This document shows, piece after piece, positions 1 to 8,182 of a stretch of 49,936 nucleotides of DNA. The notes beneath the pieces were generated by a model, which worked only from the letters and a program-made list of their open reading frames with translations, was not told the origin of the DNA and ran no database searches. Made by a program: the position numbers and the translations under genes. Numbering within the stretch: position 1 is the stretch's first letter; every line of letters starts with the position of its first letter. The stretch comes from a virus. The stretch spans positions 64,001 to 113,936 of IMG/VR virus record IMGVR_UViG_3300046804_001058; one strand, 5' to 3'.

Positions 1-2238
1 TTCATATTGTGGTAAGTTTCTAGCTACAATAGGTAGAGCATACCCAATAGCTTCTCTTAGTACAAGCGGATTACATTCCCATGTGCTATTAAACATAAAG
101 ATGTCTGCAGCTTTTAAGAATTCATCTACATCATCTCTTTCTCCCCACACTTTAACATTGCTTGGTAAGTCTTCCATCAGTGGTTCCCAATACTCTCTAA
201 AGTTAGGAGCTTGATTACCTACAAAATGAAAGTCCATATGAGGATATCTCTTAGCTATCTCTATACCTTCCTTTTGATTCTTACCAGGAGTCCATAGTCC
301 TACATTAACAACAGCAGTTTTAAATGGAGCAAAGCCCAATCTATCTTTAGCCATTATCTTTGATAAGATACCTGGTTGTTTATTCTCTATAGGAAACTGT
401 ATTACCTTCTTGTGAGCTTTCATATTAGCAAATGTCTTAAGGTGATATGTTGTACAGAAAGCATATGCTTCTGGCTCATACTTCTTAAGGTTGTCTGGAT
501 TAAACCAAACATTATGACAAGTCTCTACAATTCTCCATGTTCTATCAGGAGCATATAATGCATCTAGTAACTCAGGGCTCACTTGATTAAAGCTCTCAAA
601 TCCTTCCAACATCTCCTCTACATGCACAATATCAATATCATTTCTTTTGATAATGTCTATTAGCTCCATCTTATTCTCACCTAGTGTAAAGAATCTATTA
701 TCAGGTACTAATTCTTTGATTTGATTCTTTTGTACTACGTACACTGGACTGAAGTTGGAATACTCCACTACATAAATTCGTACGTAATTTTGTAGTTCCT
801 GCACTCTTTTTAGGAGGAAAGAAGGCATACCACCTGTAGACAAGTGAGGAGCTAAGAACAATACATTTAACCTATTCTCTGTATGTACCAAATTATCTAT
901 CATATTATGCATTATTTTTGGATCTTTCTCTCCGTGTAAGAATAATAGTTTATGTTTGCTATCTGGTAATCTATACCAACTACTGTGGTGTTTTCCCCAC
1001 TCAAGTTTGTTGTATATATCTTCTATTCTATCTAGACTAGCGTTAGTGTAGATATATGGTAAACCGTCTAACACTCCCCACTTCCACAATAATACATTGG
1101 CTATTGTTTCTTCATGGTATGGAGCATACCACTCATGGTTAGCTAACACCTTAGGATTGATACACATCCAATACCACTCATCTAAGAAATCAAAACAGTA
1201 ATGGTTGGCTACAAAGTATCCTGTCTGTCTGTATCTCTGTCTGATGTATTGATTAACACCAAACAATTCACATGCTGGTGCCTCAAGAGTAGTTGACATG
1301 TCTTCTCTAGTATCAGCCCCACCTCTACCATTAATGTGTAGATAGTCATAGATACCCTCTACAAAGTAAGGATAGTTCATCTTAGGATACATATCAAAGA
1401 TGCTATCAATATATTCTGTAGCCACACTATCAGAATCTATATAAGCTACAGTGTGAGCATACTTTAATAACGCATCTTTAACAATTCTAGGACGTTCTAT
1501 CAACAGTCTATAAACGTCCTTATCACTTCTGTCAATATAGTTGTTGATAGAATCTATCACTGGAACATTACACTGCCAGTTGACCACCTCAGCACCAGGT
1601 ATATGGGCATCAGTGTTAAGTAAATATACGTAAATAGGAAGTTCACTAAAGGTTTGTATAGAAGCTACACAAGCTTTCACTGTAGGAATATACGCTGCAT
1701 TTGCATATAAAACGTACGCTTTTTCAACCTTTACAGGCTTATTTGTATAGTATCCATATAGGTGATTGCTGTAAAGTTCAATTAGTTCAGGATACCTAGT
1801 CTTCATTACATCATGAGTTAGGTCCTCTTGGAGATGGGTTTCATACTCATTACCATACTCCTCACCATCTTGAGCCATCATATATGGTACAGCTACTAAA
1901 CATTCTTTGCCTGCATTTGTTATATCTGTAATAAGTTTCTGCCCTTCTTCAGCTGTAAGGTGTTCTAATATATCTCCTAGAATTATGTAGTCATATTCTG
2001 AATAGTCAAACGTACGAATATCTCCATTGTGGATAACTCCATAATGATCCCAGAGCTTAAATTCATCAATATATGGTGCCCAAACTTCAAGAGCGTCCAT
2101 GTTGTATCCAAATTCTCCCAAAAGCTTGGCATAAGTACCCTGTCCTGGGCCCACATCCAATATTTTTTTCGTGTGTGATACATGATGTCTAAAGTATTCT
2201 TTGATCTCTGGTTTATAAAAAGTGTAACTATTGGGCAT
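1..2238 (-). CDS. Partial SAM methyltransferase plus two glycosyltransferase domains
   Basis: An open frame of 746 codons with no stop runs off the left window edge; the ATG at 2238 starts MPNSYTFYKPEIK. Residues about 20-150 look like a class I SAM methyltransferase, with motif I DVGPGQGTYAKLL and a following acidic strand. Residues about 165-400 look like a GT-A type nucleotide-sugar transferase with the metal-binding run YIDSDS. The last part is GT4-like, with VGLWTPGKNQ and the acidic/nucleotide motif ECNPLVLREAIGYALP near the edge. This suggests synthesis or modification of a glycan on the virion or the host surface. It is divergent from a DUF6165 gene, a family that I recall near glycan loci. 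The C-terminus is not in the window. Confidence 0.8.
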   Translation of the reverse strand, partial: MPNSYTFYKPEIKEYFRHHVSHTKKILDVGPGQGTYAKLLGEFGYNMDALEVWAPYIDEFKLWDHYGVIHNGDIRTFDYSEYDYIILGDILEHLTAEEGQKLITDITNAGKECLVAVPYMMAQDGEEYGNEYETHLQEDLTHDVMKTRYPELIELYSNHLYGYYTNKPVKVEKAYVLYANAAYIPTVKACVASIQTFSELPIYVYLLNTDAHIPGAEVVNWQCNVPVIDSINNYIDRSDKDVYRLLIERPRIVKDALLKYAHTVAYIDSDSVATEYIDSIFDMYPKMNYPYFVEGIYDYLHINGRGGADTREDMSTTLEAPACELFGVNQYIRQRYRQTGYFVANHYCFDFLDEWYWMCINPKVLANHEWYAPYHEETIANVLLWKWGVLDGLPYIYTNASLDRIEDIYNKLEWGKHHSSWYRLPDSKHKLLFLHGEKDPKIMHNMIDNLVHTENRLNVLFLAPHLSTGGMPSFLLKRVQELQNYVRIYVVEYSNFSPVYVVQKNQIKELVPDNRFFTLGENKMELIDIIKRNDIDIVHVEEMLEGFESFNQVSPELLDALYAPDRTWRIVETCHNVWFNPDNLKKYEPEAYAFCTTYHLKTFANMKAHKKVIQFPIENKQPGILSKIMAKDRLGFAPFKTAVVNVGLWTPGKNQKEGIEIAKRYPHMDFHFVGNQAPNFREYWEPLMEDLPSNVKVWGERDDVDEFLKAADIFMFNSTWECNPLVLREAIGYALPIVARNLPQYE

Positions 2239-2250
2239 AGTGTTGGCTAT

Positions 2251-2279
2251 TTTCAACAAAAATACTATATTTGTTGAAA
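2251..2279. promoter_or_regulatory. Divergent promoters inside a perfect inverted repeat
   Basis: The arms TTTCAACAAA (2251-2260) and TTTGTTGAAA (2270-2279) are perfect 10-base complements around a 9-base spacer. On the plus strand TATATTTG at 2266-2273 fits the Bacteroidota -7 element TAnnTTTG, 23 bases before the 2297 start. On the minus strand TATTTTTG within the same repeat fits the same element for the 2238 start. The two divergent genes may therefore be controlled from one symmetric operator. Confidence 0.55.
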
Positions 2280-2296
2280 TTAAACAACATTTTGTT

Positions 2297-2665
2297 ATGA
2301 GAATAGAAGTAAGTATAGGAGAAGTTGTAGATAAATGGACCATATTATCTATCAAAACTTTAAATATTTCAGACAATTCAAAGCTAGAGAACGTCAATAA
2401 GGAGAGAGCCTACTTGAATACGGTGATAGATCCTGAGATTCTACATGACCCCTTAACAGACAGACTTCTTGAAGTGAACAAAGCTCTCTGGAAAGTGGAA
2501 GATTTGATAAGAGAGTTTGAGAGAGTACGCAGTTTTGGACCAGAGTTTATTGACTTGGCTAGATCTGTTTACAAATTGAATGACAGTAGAGCAAATATTA
2601 AAAAAGAAATTAATATAAAGTATGGTTCTGAATTTGTAGAGGAGAAATCCTACCAACCATACTAG
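2297..2665 (+). CDS. DUF6165-like protein
   Basis: 122 residues. The ATG at 2297 was preferred to one at 2231 because the upstream part covers the divergent promoter, and the protein then opens directly with MRIEVSIGEVVDKWTILSIK. That opening resembles DUF6165, whose members start with a V-S-x-G-E-x-x-D-K-x-T-I-L run. The remainder is charged and helical, with repeated E/R/K residues and no membrane segment. The family function is not known to me; members are often near glycosyltransferases, and here the neighbour is a glycosyltransferase fusion, so a role in glycan modification is inferred only from context. Confidence 0.6.
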   Translation: MRIEVSIGEVVDKWTILSIKTLNISDNSKLENVNKERAYLNTVIDPEILHDPLTDRLLEVNKALWKVEDLIREFERVRSFGPEFIDLARSVYKLNDSRANIKKEINIKYGSEFVEEKSYQPY

Positions 2666-2673
2666 AAAAAAAA

Positions 2674-2705
2674 TTTGGTTAATTCATTTATTTTACATAC
2701 CTTTG
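2674..2705 (+). promoter_or_regulatory. Bacteroidota-type promoter
   Basis: TTTG at 2674-2677 and TACCTTTG at 2698-2705 are separated by 20 bases, matching the TTTG-N19..21-TAnnTTTG pattern. The ATG of the next gene follows after 9 bases, so the transcript would have almost no leader. The core TTACATACCTT is shared with the promoter at 14361-14392. Confidence 0.65.
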
Positions 2706-2714
2706 GCCATTATT

Positions 2715-2921
2715 ATGCCATTAGTCAAACGACATGTTGCAAAAACTATAAGTTATAGAATTATAAGCACCCTGATTGGGTTTCTAATCATGTGGTGGAT
2801 CTCTGGTTCTATCAAAGTGGGAGCTGCTTTTGGAGTAGCTGAGCTTATCTATAAGCCCCTACAATACTATATCCACGAACGAGTTTGGTACAGATGGATT
2901 AAGTACGGCCTCAAGAAATAA
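2715..2921 (+). CDS. DUF2061-like small membrane protein
   Basis: 68 residues from the ATG at 2715, which directly follows the promoter; a start at 2703 would overlap the -7 element. The pattern KRHVAKTISYRIISTLIGF, then a second hydrophobic stretch and IYKPLQYYIHERVWYRWIKYG, is that of DUF2061 membrane proteins. Two short membrane helices are visible at about residues 14-32 and 36-52, and the C-terminus is basic. The family's function is unknown. It lies first in a block of holin-like genes, so a role at the inner membrane is plausible, but holin activity is not shown by the sequence. Confidence 0.6.
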   Translation: MPLVKRHVAKTISYRIISTLIGFLIMWWISGSIKVGAAFGVAELIYKPLQYYIHERVWYRWIKYGLKK

Positions 2922-3001
2922 CCTTTTCTTATTTTATAAACTACATAGATGTGCCTTCTTCTGTAATGGGAGAGGGCTTTCTATTTTCATTCCTTTTATA
3001 G

Positions 3002-3307
3002 ATGAATAAACAAGAAAGTTCTGTAATCACAGAAGTTAAAACATGGATATTCCCTGGCATCATTAGCCTAATTGGCATATTTGCTGGTATGATGCTTAAT
3101 GGCATCAAGAGTGATTTAGCAGAAGTTAAAGCTGATGTTAAAGCTCTCATGGCTCAGTCTAACATAGACAAAACTAGAATTGATAACTTGGAGAGACAAG
3201 TGTACAAATCAGTGGCATCTACTCCACTTAGACCTTTTGAGAAAGAGCCTGTTAGAGATATGGTATATGCAGTGTTACCAGATAACAAAATCAAATTTAG
3301 CAAATGA
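3002..3307 (+). CDS. Small membrane protein with coiled-coil tail
   Basis: 101 residues with one hydrophobic segment at about 15-33 followed by a heptad-like charged stretch at 36-66 and a polar C-terminus. This topology, a single membrane helix with a coiled coil, is common in phage lysis cassettes (haemolysin-XhlA-like or antiholin-like proteins). Its stop overlaps the start of the next, two-helix membrane gene by 4 bases, and an endolysin follows about 1 kb further on. I see no family signature, so the lysis role is inferred from position. Confidence 0.5.
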   Translation: MNKQESSVITEVKTWIFPGIISLIGIFAGMMLNGIKSDLAEVKADVKALMAQSNIDKTRIDNLERQVYKSVASTPLRPFEKEPVRDMVYAVLPDNKIKFSK

Positions 3308-3525
3308 GTTTTAAACAATTTATAACAAGCATGCTTGCAGATGAGCGAGGGTCCACTAGTCACAAGAGAGTTATTGTGAGCTTGGGGGCTTTGTGTTTAT
3401 TTGTAGGTTTGTTTATACCTCACATCAATGAGCATGTGGCAGAACTAGTTGCTGGTATTGTAGCCTTTGGTATGGGATTTACTACTTGGGATAAGTTTTC
3501 ACTTAAAAAGAAAAATGATGAATAA
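3304..3525 (+). CDS. Holin-like two-helix membrane protein
   Basis: 73 residues. A cytoplasmic-looking N-terminus with DERGSTSHKRV precedes two membrane helices at about 22-39 and 45-62, then a short basic tail (KFSLKKKNDE). The layout of a polar start, a K-R pair before helix one, and T-x-D/E-K-F after helix two is common in small holins of Bacteroidota phages. The start overlaps the previous gene (ATGA overlap) and the stop overlaps the next gene, so all three are translationally coupled. Position two genes before the endolysin supports a holin; a second holin-like candidate lies at 8169-8795. Confidence 0.55.
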   Translation: MSFKQFITSMLADERGSTSHKRVIVSLGALCLFVGLFIPHINEHVAELVAGIVAFGMGFTTWDKFSLKKKNDE

Positions 3526-4129
3526 ATTACTGACGGTAATCATAGCAGGACTTATCCTGTTTATAGCAGTTGGAAAAGGTGGAGGTTGTCACAGTGGTGG
3601 TGCTAAGAAATCAGACACTACTATTGTACGTGATACACAATGGGCTGTACATGACACAATTATCTACAAAACATTAAAAGGAAAGACATTGCATGATACA
3701 ATTGTTACTCCTCCTCAATACATAGCAGATACAAACTATCCTGCTTTGTTGGTTCAGTACAAAGAGTTATTAAGTAAATACCTAGCTCTTGTAGAATATA
3801 GAGATACAATTAGACTTGATACTCTTGGTTATGTAGCTATTCTAGATACAATTAATCAGAATGCTATCAAGGGACGCTCTGTAAGAACTAACTACAAAAT
3901 TCCTACAATTACAAATACAGTTACCATTCAACATTATGAAAAGCCTAAGGCTCAATTGTTCTATGGTGGTGGTATAGATCTAAGTCCAACATTAGCTCCT
4001 ACTGGTGCTCATGGTGGATTATTACTTAAAACTAAAAAGGATCAGATAATTGGTCTTCAGGTTGGTACAGGTATTGGTGGAGGCATCAATTATGGCTTCA
4101 GCAGTTATTGGAAAATTAAATTGAAATAA
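3515..4129 (+). CDS. Exported or membrane-anchored lysis-cassette protein
   Basis: About 204 residues. Two adjacent ATG codons (3515 and 3518) overlap the stop of the preceding gene, and both are better starts than the upstream 3467. An N-terminal hydrophobic segment (LLTVIIAGLILFIAVG) is followed by a cysteine in GGGCHSGG, so it could be a signal anchor or a poor lipobox. The central part has recurring D-T-I/V units (DTTIVRDT, HDTIIYK, HDTIVTP, RDTIRLDT), and the C-terminus is glycine-rich and beta-like. Proteins of this layout sit between holin and endolysin in Bacteroidota phages and may act as spanins, but no spanin signature is clear. Confidence 0.5.
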   Translation: MMNKLLTVIIAGLILFIAVGKGGGCHSGGAKKSDTTIVRDTQWAVHDTIIYKTLKGKTLHDTIVTPPQYIADTNYPALLVQYKELLSKYLALVEYRDTIRLDTLGYVAILDTINQNAIKGRSVRTNYKIPTITNTVTIQHYEKPKAQLFYGGGIDLSPTLAPTGAHGGLLLKTKKDQIIGLQVGTGIGGGINYGFSSYWKIKLK

Positions 4130-4130
4130 A

Positions 4131-4304
4131 ATGAAGAAAATTATAGCTTTTATTAAAGGGTTATTTGCTAAGGAAGAAGAACTTCATGTTGGTAAATATG
4201 CAGAGATTAAGAAAGAATTAATAGAAGAAAAGAAAGCGGTAGCTCAGGAAGTACCTGCAGCTCCAAAGAAGAAAAAGAAAAAGAAGAAAGATGAACTTAA
4301 GTAA
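4131..4304 (+). CDS. Small protein with poly-lysine tail
   Basis: 57 residues, starting MKKIIAFIKGLFAKEEELHV and ending in a block of eight consecutive lysines followed by DELK. The N-terminus could form an amphipathic helix. The gene starts one base after the previous stop and overlaps the endolysin start by 14 bases, so it belongs to the same transcript. It is too short for family assignment. The A-rich stretch encoding the lysines could also be a slippage-prone site. Confidence 0.55.
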   Translation: MKKIIAFIKGLFAKEEELHVGKYAEIKKELIEEKKAVAQEVPAAPKKKKKKKKDELK

Positions 4305-4890
4305 GTTAAAAGGACATATTCCTGATAGTGTAATAGATCAAATTCCTGGTATCCAGGATAAGTTTGGTATTAATACAGAATTAAGACTTGCTCATTTTCT
4401 TGCACAAGCTGGACATGAGTCTGGTGGATTTAAAGTGACTAATGAGAATCTAAACTATTCTGCTAAAGGCTTGATGAAAATCTTCAAAAAGTACTTCCCT
4501 AGTGAAGCAATAGCTAATGAATATGCTAAGAAACCTCAGAAGATTGCTAATCGTGTATATTCAGGAAGAATGGGTAATGGTAATGAAGCTACAGGAGATG
4601 GATACAAGTTCCGTGGTAGAGGTTACATTCAATTAACTGGACGTAGCAATTATACAGCGTTTGGTGATTCACTTGGTGTGGCTATTGAAGAAACTCCTGA
4701 TTTAGTGGCTACAGAACATGCGTTGTCTTCAGCTGCTTGGTTCTGGAGTAAGAATGGATTAAATAAAATTGCAGATACAGGAGCTACAGATGCTGCTGTT
4801 ACAATGATTACTAAGCGTGTTAATGGTGGTACAATTGGTTTGGCTGATCGTATCAAACACTTCAAAGAGTATTATTCATTATTAAAATAA
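4291..4890 (+). CDS. GH19-type endolysin (chitinase-like muramidase)
   Basis: 199 residues. HESGGF at 42-47 supplies the likely catalytic Glu43. NENLNYSA (51-58) and GDGYKFRGRGYIQLTGRSNY (102-121) are the recognisable blocks of glycoside hydrolase family 19 lysozymes, which cut the peptidoglycan glycan chain. There is no signal peptide, so access to the cell wall would need a holin, and membrane proteins suited to that role lie just upstream (3304-3525) and downstream (8169-8795). The length fits a single-domain GH19 endolysin with no wall-binding domain. Confidence 0.88.
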   Translation: MNLSKLKGHIPDSVIDQIPGIQDKFGINTELRLAHFLAQAGHESGGFKVTNENLNYSAKGLMKIFKKYFPSEAIANEYAKKPQKIANRVYSGRMGNGNEATGDGYKFRGRGYIQLTGRSNYTAFGDSLGVAIEETPDLVATEHALSSAAWFWSKNGLNKIADTGATDAAVTMITKRVNGGTIGLADRIKHFKEYYSLLK

Positions 4891-4896
4891 ACCAAC

Positions 4897-5025
4897 ATGG
4901 CAAAGGCTAAAGGTGCTGCATCAGCAAAGAAAGTTACTTTTGGTAAGAGAAAAGGTGGCAAAGCTGCTAAATCTCAAGGTCCAAAAGACAAACCAGTTAA
5001 GAAATATCGTGGTCAAGGTAAGTAA
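4897..5025 (+). CDS. Short lysine-rich protein
   Basis: 42 residues, MAKAKGAASAKKVTFGKRKG and onward, with about one third Lys/Arg and many Gly and Ala. The start has the A/C-rich leader AAACCAACATGG seen before other genes here. It is similar in style to the small basic proteins at 8069-8182 and 14701-17265. Nucleic-acid binding is possible from composition alone. The following gene probably starts inside it in another frame. Confidence 0.5.
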   Translation: MAKAKGAASAKKVTFGKRKGGKAAKSQGPKDKPVKKYRGQGK

Positions 5026-5638
5026 TATATTAGATAGATTAGCATTAAGTTTCATATGTTTAGTAGGTATATGGATAGTATTTGCGTTGCTTATTCAAGT
5101 GACAGCAATCAGCTTACACTTTACAGGACATGATGATATTTTATCTAAAGCTTCTAACTGGTTCACTTGGAAATTTGATGGTAGATTTAAAAATGATCCA
5201 GGAAACATTTGGTATGAAGAGCCAAAAGATATTGCAATTGGAAACATTACAAACAAAGTTAAAATTGGACCAGTAGCTGGTAATAGAAAGCTAGAGTTTG
5301 GTGTTAAGAATGTAATAGAAGAAGTTTTACAGGATAAGGAGTATAGTATAGATCATGCTTCTGATCAAAGAATTGACATTGATATTGTATACTTGGATGT
5401 GTTAAAAACACAATCTAGTTTTTCAGTAATACATAATAATAAAGAATCTGTAGTAATTAGACTGTATGGAACAATTATCAAAGATGGCAAAGTTATTAAA
5501 AAGGCTCTTGTTGAAGAGTCTGCGGATGAAACAAGTATGTCCACTTTATTGATAGATGAAGGGGGCAAGTTTAACCAACAAAATCTATCAACGGCTCTGA
5601 AGAAGGCATGTAACTCATTGGTTAACAAATTATTATAA
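5009..5638 (+). CDS. Membrane-anchored protein, function unknown
   Basis: From a GTG at 5009 the protein has 209 residues; an ATG at 4913 is possible but would add a long stretch out of frame over the preceding basic gene. A strong membrane helix lies near the N-terminus (ALSFICLVGIWIVFALLIQV). The C-terminal 120 residues alternate strands and helices and end with an amphipathic helix, LSTALKKACNSLVNKLL, similar in style to periplasmic assembly lipoproteins. The ATG of the next, secreted protein overlaps its stop (TAATG). It probably belongs to the export module that ends at 10725. Confidence 0.55.
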   Translation: MVKVSNILDRLALSFICLVGIWIVFALLIQVTAISLHFTGHDDILSKASNWFTWKFDGRFKNDPGNIWYEEPKDIAIGNITNKVKIGPVAGNRKLEFGVKNVIEEVLQDKEYSIDHASDQRIDIDIVYLDVLKTQSSFSVIHNNKESVVIRLYGTIIKDGKVIKKALVEESADETSMSTLLIDEGGKFNQQNLSTALKKACNSLVNKLL

Positions 5639-7371
5639 TGAAAAAACTATTATTACTTGTCACAATTTTTCAAATAATTGTGACAGTTTCTTATGGTCAA
5701 AACCCTGAATTGAAAATAGTCCCTAATATTGTATCAACAAATATTAGAGGAGGAGTGATTAAAAAAGGAGACACTGTACAAGTGTCTTTGGTATATAAAG
5801 CAGCTGCAGGTAAATCTGTACGTTCTTTCTACCTAGATTTTCAACACCAAATTACAGCAATCAACATGTTAGACTTAACATTTGGTAATGCTGTTCCTCA
5901 AGGTGCACAAACATCTTATCAGAACACGTACTATCCTGGTTATTTCCTAAATAGAACTCCACAAAATACAACTGAGTCTGGTCAAACTAACTCTAACAAC
6001 TTGAGTTACGGATATAGTCAAACTAGTGGTAAAGCTATTAATCGTATCTGGGCAGTGTCTAGTCAAGACTTAGTAGATGGTACACTATGTAACATTAGAT
6101 TTAAAGTGGAGCAAGTGTCTGCAGGTTTTGCATATGACTCTATCTATTACAACTTTGCACAAGCATATAGTGGTAACTATGGAGGAATGTATTATGATGT
6201 AAAGATGCCTAAACCCAACTCAGCTTGGATAAATGTATTAGCTACATCTAATGCCCTTGTTAACGGACAAATAAAACTAAATAGTAACCTTACAGGATCT
6301 TATCAACCTCAGGTGGTATTTGTTGATTCAGCAACTAGTATTGTAAAAGCTACAGTTGTTCCTTCTGCTAATGGTACATTCACTCTTGGTAGTCAGTTAC
6401 TTCCTAACACTGCATATAAAGTTTATTTAAATGTTGTGTCAGATAGTATTCCTGCCATCCTTAACAAAGCTATTACAGTGAGTGATTACACTGCAGCGGC
6501 TACAGAGTTTGTAAAACAAAACCTAGATGGTACGTTTACTAATAGTAATATTGCTTCTGGTATTGGTTACATGGCAGCTGATGTAAATGGTAATAGGGTG
6601 CTTGATGGTGGAGATGTTACAGCATTGTTTGCACAAGCTGTAGGAGCTGACACAATCTTTGCAGCACAACAGGGACAGACTTTATGGAATGTACCTGCTT
6701 TCTTAACTGATACGTATGATACACTATCTGCTACCTCTTGGAAGAATGTAACAGACAAGTATACAGTACATTTTAGAACAGGAGACACTGCTAAGTCATT
6801 AAGTATTAACTATTTGATCCCTGGAGATATTAATAGGTCTCATAGCTCAGCTAGAACACAGGCAAATAGTGTTACTACTTACTCCACACCAATGGAGAAT
6901 GTTATAAGATCGTTTAGTGCTAGTTCATATATAAATACACAAGCTACTACAGCTCAGTCTATAGATGTAAGTTTAAACAATCTTACAGTGACATCTAACG
7001 AGTTTACAATTCCTATAACTGTAGATACAAAAGGTGGAAGTTTATCTGGACTACAGTTTGAGTTTGTATATGATCCAACTAAAGTGAAATTTGAATCTAT
7101 AAAAGCAGATATGCCTACATGGGTAGTGTTTGTAAATAATCATGATGGCCGTGTGAAGTTTGGTGCTGTAGATAAAGATGTAAAGACTCCTTATACAGGT
7201 AAAGATTTAACTCCGTTTAAGTTAGTGTTCTCTACACTACAAAATGGTTTAAACATAAACTCAGCTATTAAGGTGACATCTAATATGGATGCTTCAGATA
7301 TGAAAGGTAACCAAGTGGGCATCAATCTCAATTCAACAACAATTAAATTAACAGGATACAATAATTTTTAA
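5638..7371 (+). CDS. Secreted protein with dockerin-like and cohesin-like regions
   Basis: 577 residues with a clear signal peptide (MKKLLLLVTIFQIIVTVSYG, then Q). The middle contains a dockerin/EF-hand-like loop, DVNGNRVLDGGD at 315-326, and a weaker PGDINRSHSS near 395. The last 135 residues look like a cohesin-type beta-sandwich, with LQFEFVYDPTKVKFESI and GRVKFGAVD. Cohesins and dockerins pair in extracellular complexes; having both in one phage protein suggests assembly of an extracellular or virion fibre structure, which is inference. The gene is coupled to its upstream neighbour by TAATG and is followed 2 bases later by a lipoprotein gene. Confidence 0.7.
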   Translation: MKKLLLLVTIFQIIVTVSYGQNPELKIVPNIVSTNIRGGVIKKGDTVQVSLVYKAAAGKSVRSFYLDFQHQITAINMLDLTFGNAVPQGAQTSYQNTYYPGYFLNRTPQNTTESGQTNSNNLSYGYSQTSGKAINRIWAVSSQDLVDGTLCNIRFKVEQVSAGFAYDSIYYNFAQAYSGNYGGMYYDVKMPKPNSAWINVLATSNALVNGQIKLNSNLTGSYQPQVVFVDSATSIVKATVVPSANGTFTLGSQLLPNTAYKVYLNVVSDSIPAILNKAITVSDYTAAATEFVKQNLDGTFTNSNIASGIGYMAADVNGNRVLDGGDVTALFAQAVGADTIFAAQQGQTLWNVPAFLTDTYDTLSATSWKNVTDKYTVHFRTGDTAKSLSINYLIPGDINRSHSSARTQANSVTTYSTPMENVIRSFSASSYINTQATTAQSIDVSLNNLTVTSNEFTIPITVDTKGGSLSGLQFEFVYDPTKVKFESIKADMPTWVVFVNNHDGRVKFGAVDKDVKTPYTGKDLTPFKLVFSTLQNGLNINSAIKVTSNMDASDMKGNQVGINLNSTTIKLTGYNNF

Positions 7372-7372
7372 A

Positions 7373-7753
7373 ATGAAAGAAACACTTAAATTACTTGCAA
7401 TATATATTGGTATTATTATAATTTTTGTAGTTTACTCTTGTACTAAAGTGGATATTCCAGAACCAGTAATTAATTTAGGAACACAATCTACATCTACAGC
7501 AATCACTCATTTGTCTACAGCTATTACATCTGGTAAGGTTGATGTTACAATGAGCGTTACTCCAGGGGCTAAGTACTCTCTTCAGTTAATTGATTTAAAA
7601 GGAGATGTTAAATATGCTACAGGATTCACAGCTGATAACAACGTAGTAATCAAGAACTTAGACTACTCAGATGTTAATTCTGGAGACTACACAATTGTAT
7701 TAATTGATATTTCAGGTAAAGAATATAAAAGATCATTAACCATCAAAAAATAA
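7373..7753 (+). CDS. Lipoprotein with beta-sandwich-like domain
   Basis: 126 residues. A hydrophobic N-terminus ends in IFVVYSC, a plausible lipobox whose cysteine would be lipidated. The rest, with VDVTMSVTPGAKYSLQLIDL and SGDYTIVLIDISGKEYKRSL, resembles a small Ig-like/secretion-sorting-like fold in which a C-terminal strand carries the Y-T-I-x-L-I-D pattern. It starts 2 bases after the cohesin-like gene. Surface exposure at the outer membrane is expected for such lipoproteins in Bacteroidota. No exact family was recognised. Confidence 0.6.
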   Translation: MKETLKLLAIYIGIIIIFVVYSCTKVDIPEPVINLGTQSTSTAITHLSTAITSGKVDVTMSVTPGAKYSLQLIDLKGDVKYATGFTADNNVVIKNLDYSDVNSGDYTIVLIDISGKEYKRSLTIKK

Positions 7754-7758
7754 TTATC

Positions 7759-8067
7759 ATGGCAGAAGAACAAGAAGAAAAAGGTGGCACCTCTATTAAG
7801 AGTATTGTCATTGGATTAGTAAGCACTATTACACTAGGTGTGGGTGGCTTTATAACTAATAAGTTAACAGGTGGAGGAGATGAGAAAGAAACTCCTGCAG
7901 TTGCTCAACCAGTTATTAATATCACAAACTCTAATCAGCAGTCTCAAGCTGCAGGTGGTAAGACAGTTATCATCAAAGAAAAGGAAGCAGCTAAACCAGC
8001 TGAACCAGCTAAGCCTCTTAAGAAGAAAGAGGGTGACGAATTTAAAGAAGAAGCTCCAAAGTGGTAA
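7759..8067 (+). CDS. Single-pass membrane protein with charged tail
   Basis: 102 residues. The acidic N-terminus (MAEEQEEKGG) precedes one hydrophobic segment, SIVIGLVSTITLGVGGFI, followed by a Pro/Ala/Lys/Glu-rich tail that ends in KW. No signal cleavage site is evident, so it is probably anchored in the inner membrane. It starts 5 bases after the lipoprotein gene and ends just before a small basic gene. Lysis-cassette or export-module membership is by position only. Confidence 0.5.
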   Translation: MAEEQEEKGGTSIKSIVIGLVSTITLGVGGFITNKLTGGGDEKETPAVAQPVINITNSNQQSQAAGGKTVIIKEKEAAKPAEPAKPLKKKEGDEFKEEAPKW

Positions 8068-8068
8068 T

Positions 8069-8182
8069 ATGGCAAACGCAAAGAAAAAACCAAAAGCTCA
8101 GAGATCTAGAAGATCTGGTATAAAGAAAGCTGAGCTACTAAAAGCTAACCAACAAGTAATTAAAAAGTATGGACTTATTTAA
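8069..8182 (+). CDS. Short Arg/Lys-rich protein
   Basis: 37 residues, starting MANAKKKPKAQRSRRSGIKK, very basic in the first half and amphipathic in the second. It overlaps the following holin-like gene by 14 bases. The composition is compatible with nucleic-acid or membrane-surface binding. No family was recognised; similar small basic genes occur at 4897-5025 and in the 14701-17265 array. Confidence 0.45.
   Translation: MANAKKKPKAQRSRRSGIKKAELLKANQQVIKKYGLI

Noticed and set aside
1983-2183. Short minus-strand frame of 66 codons
   Set aside because: It lies inside the methyltransferase domain in another frame; the long open frame with DVGPGQG is the real gene.
4231-4304. Frameshift site at the A-rich poly-lysine stretch
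   Set aside because: The two overlapping frames each have their own start and stop, and the endolysin is complete from its own ATG, so no frameshift is needed.
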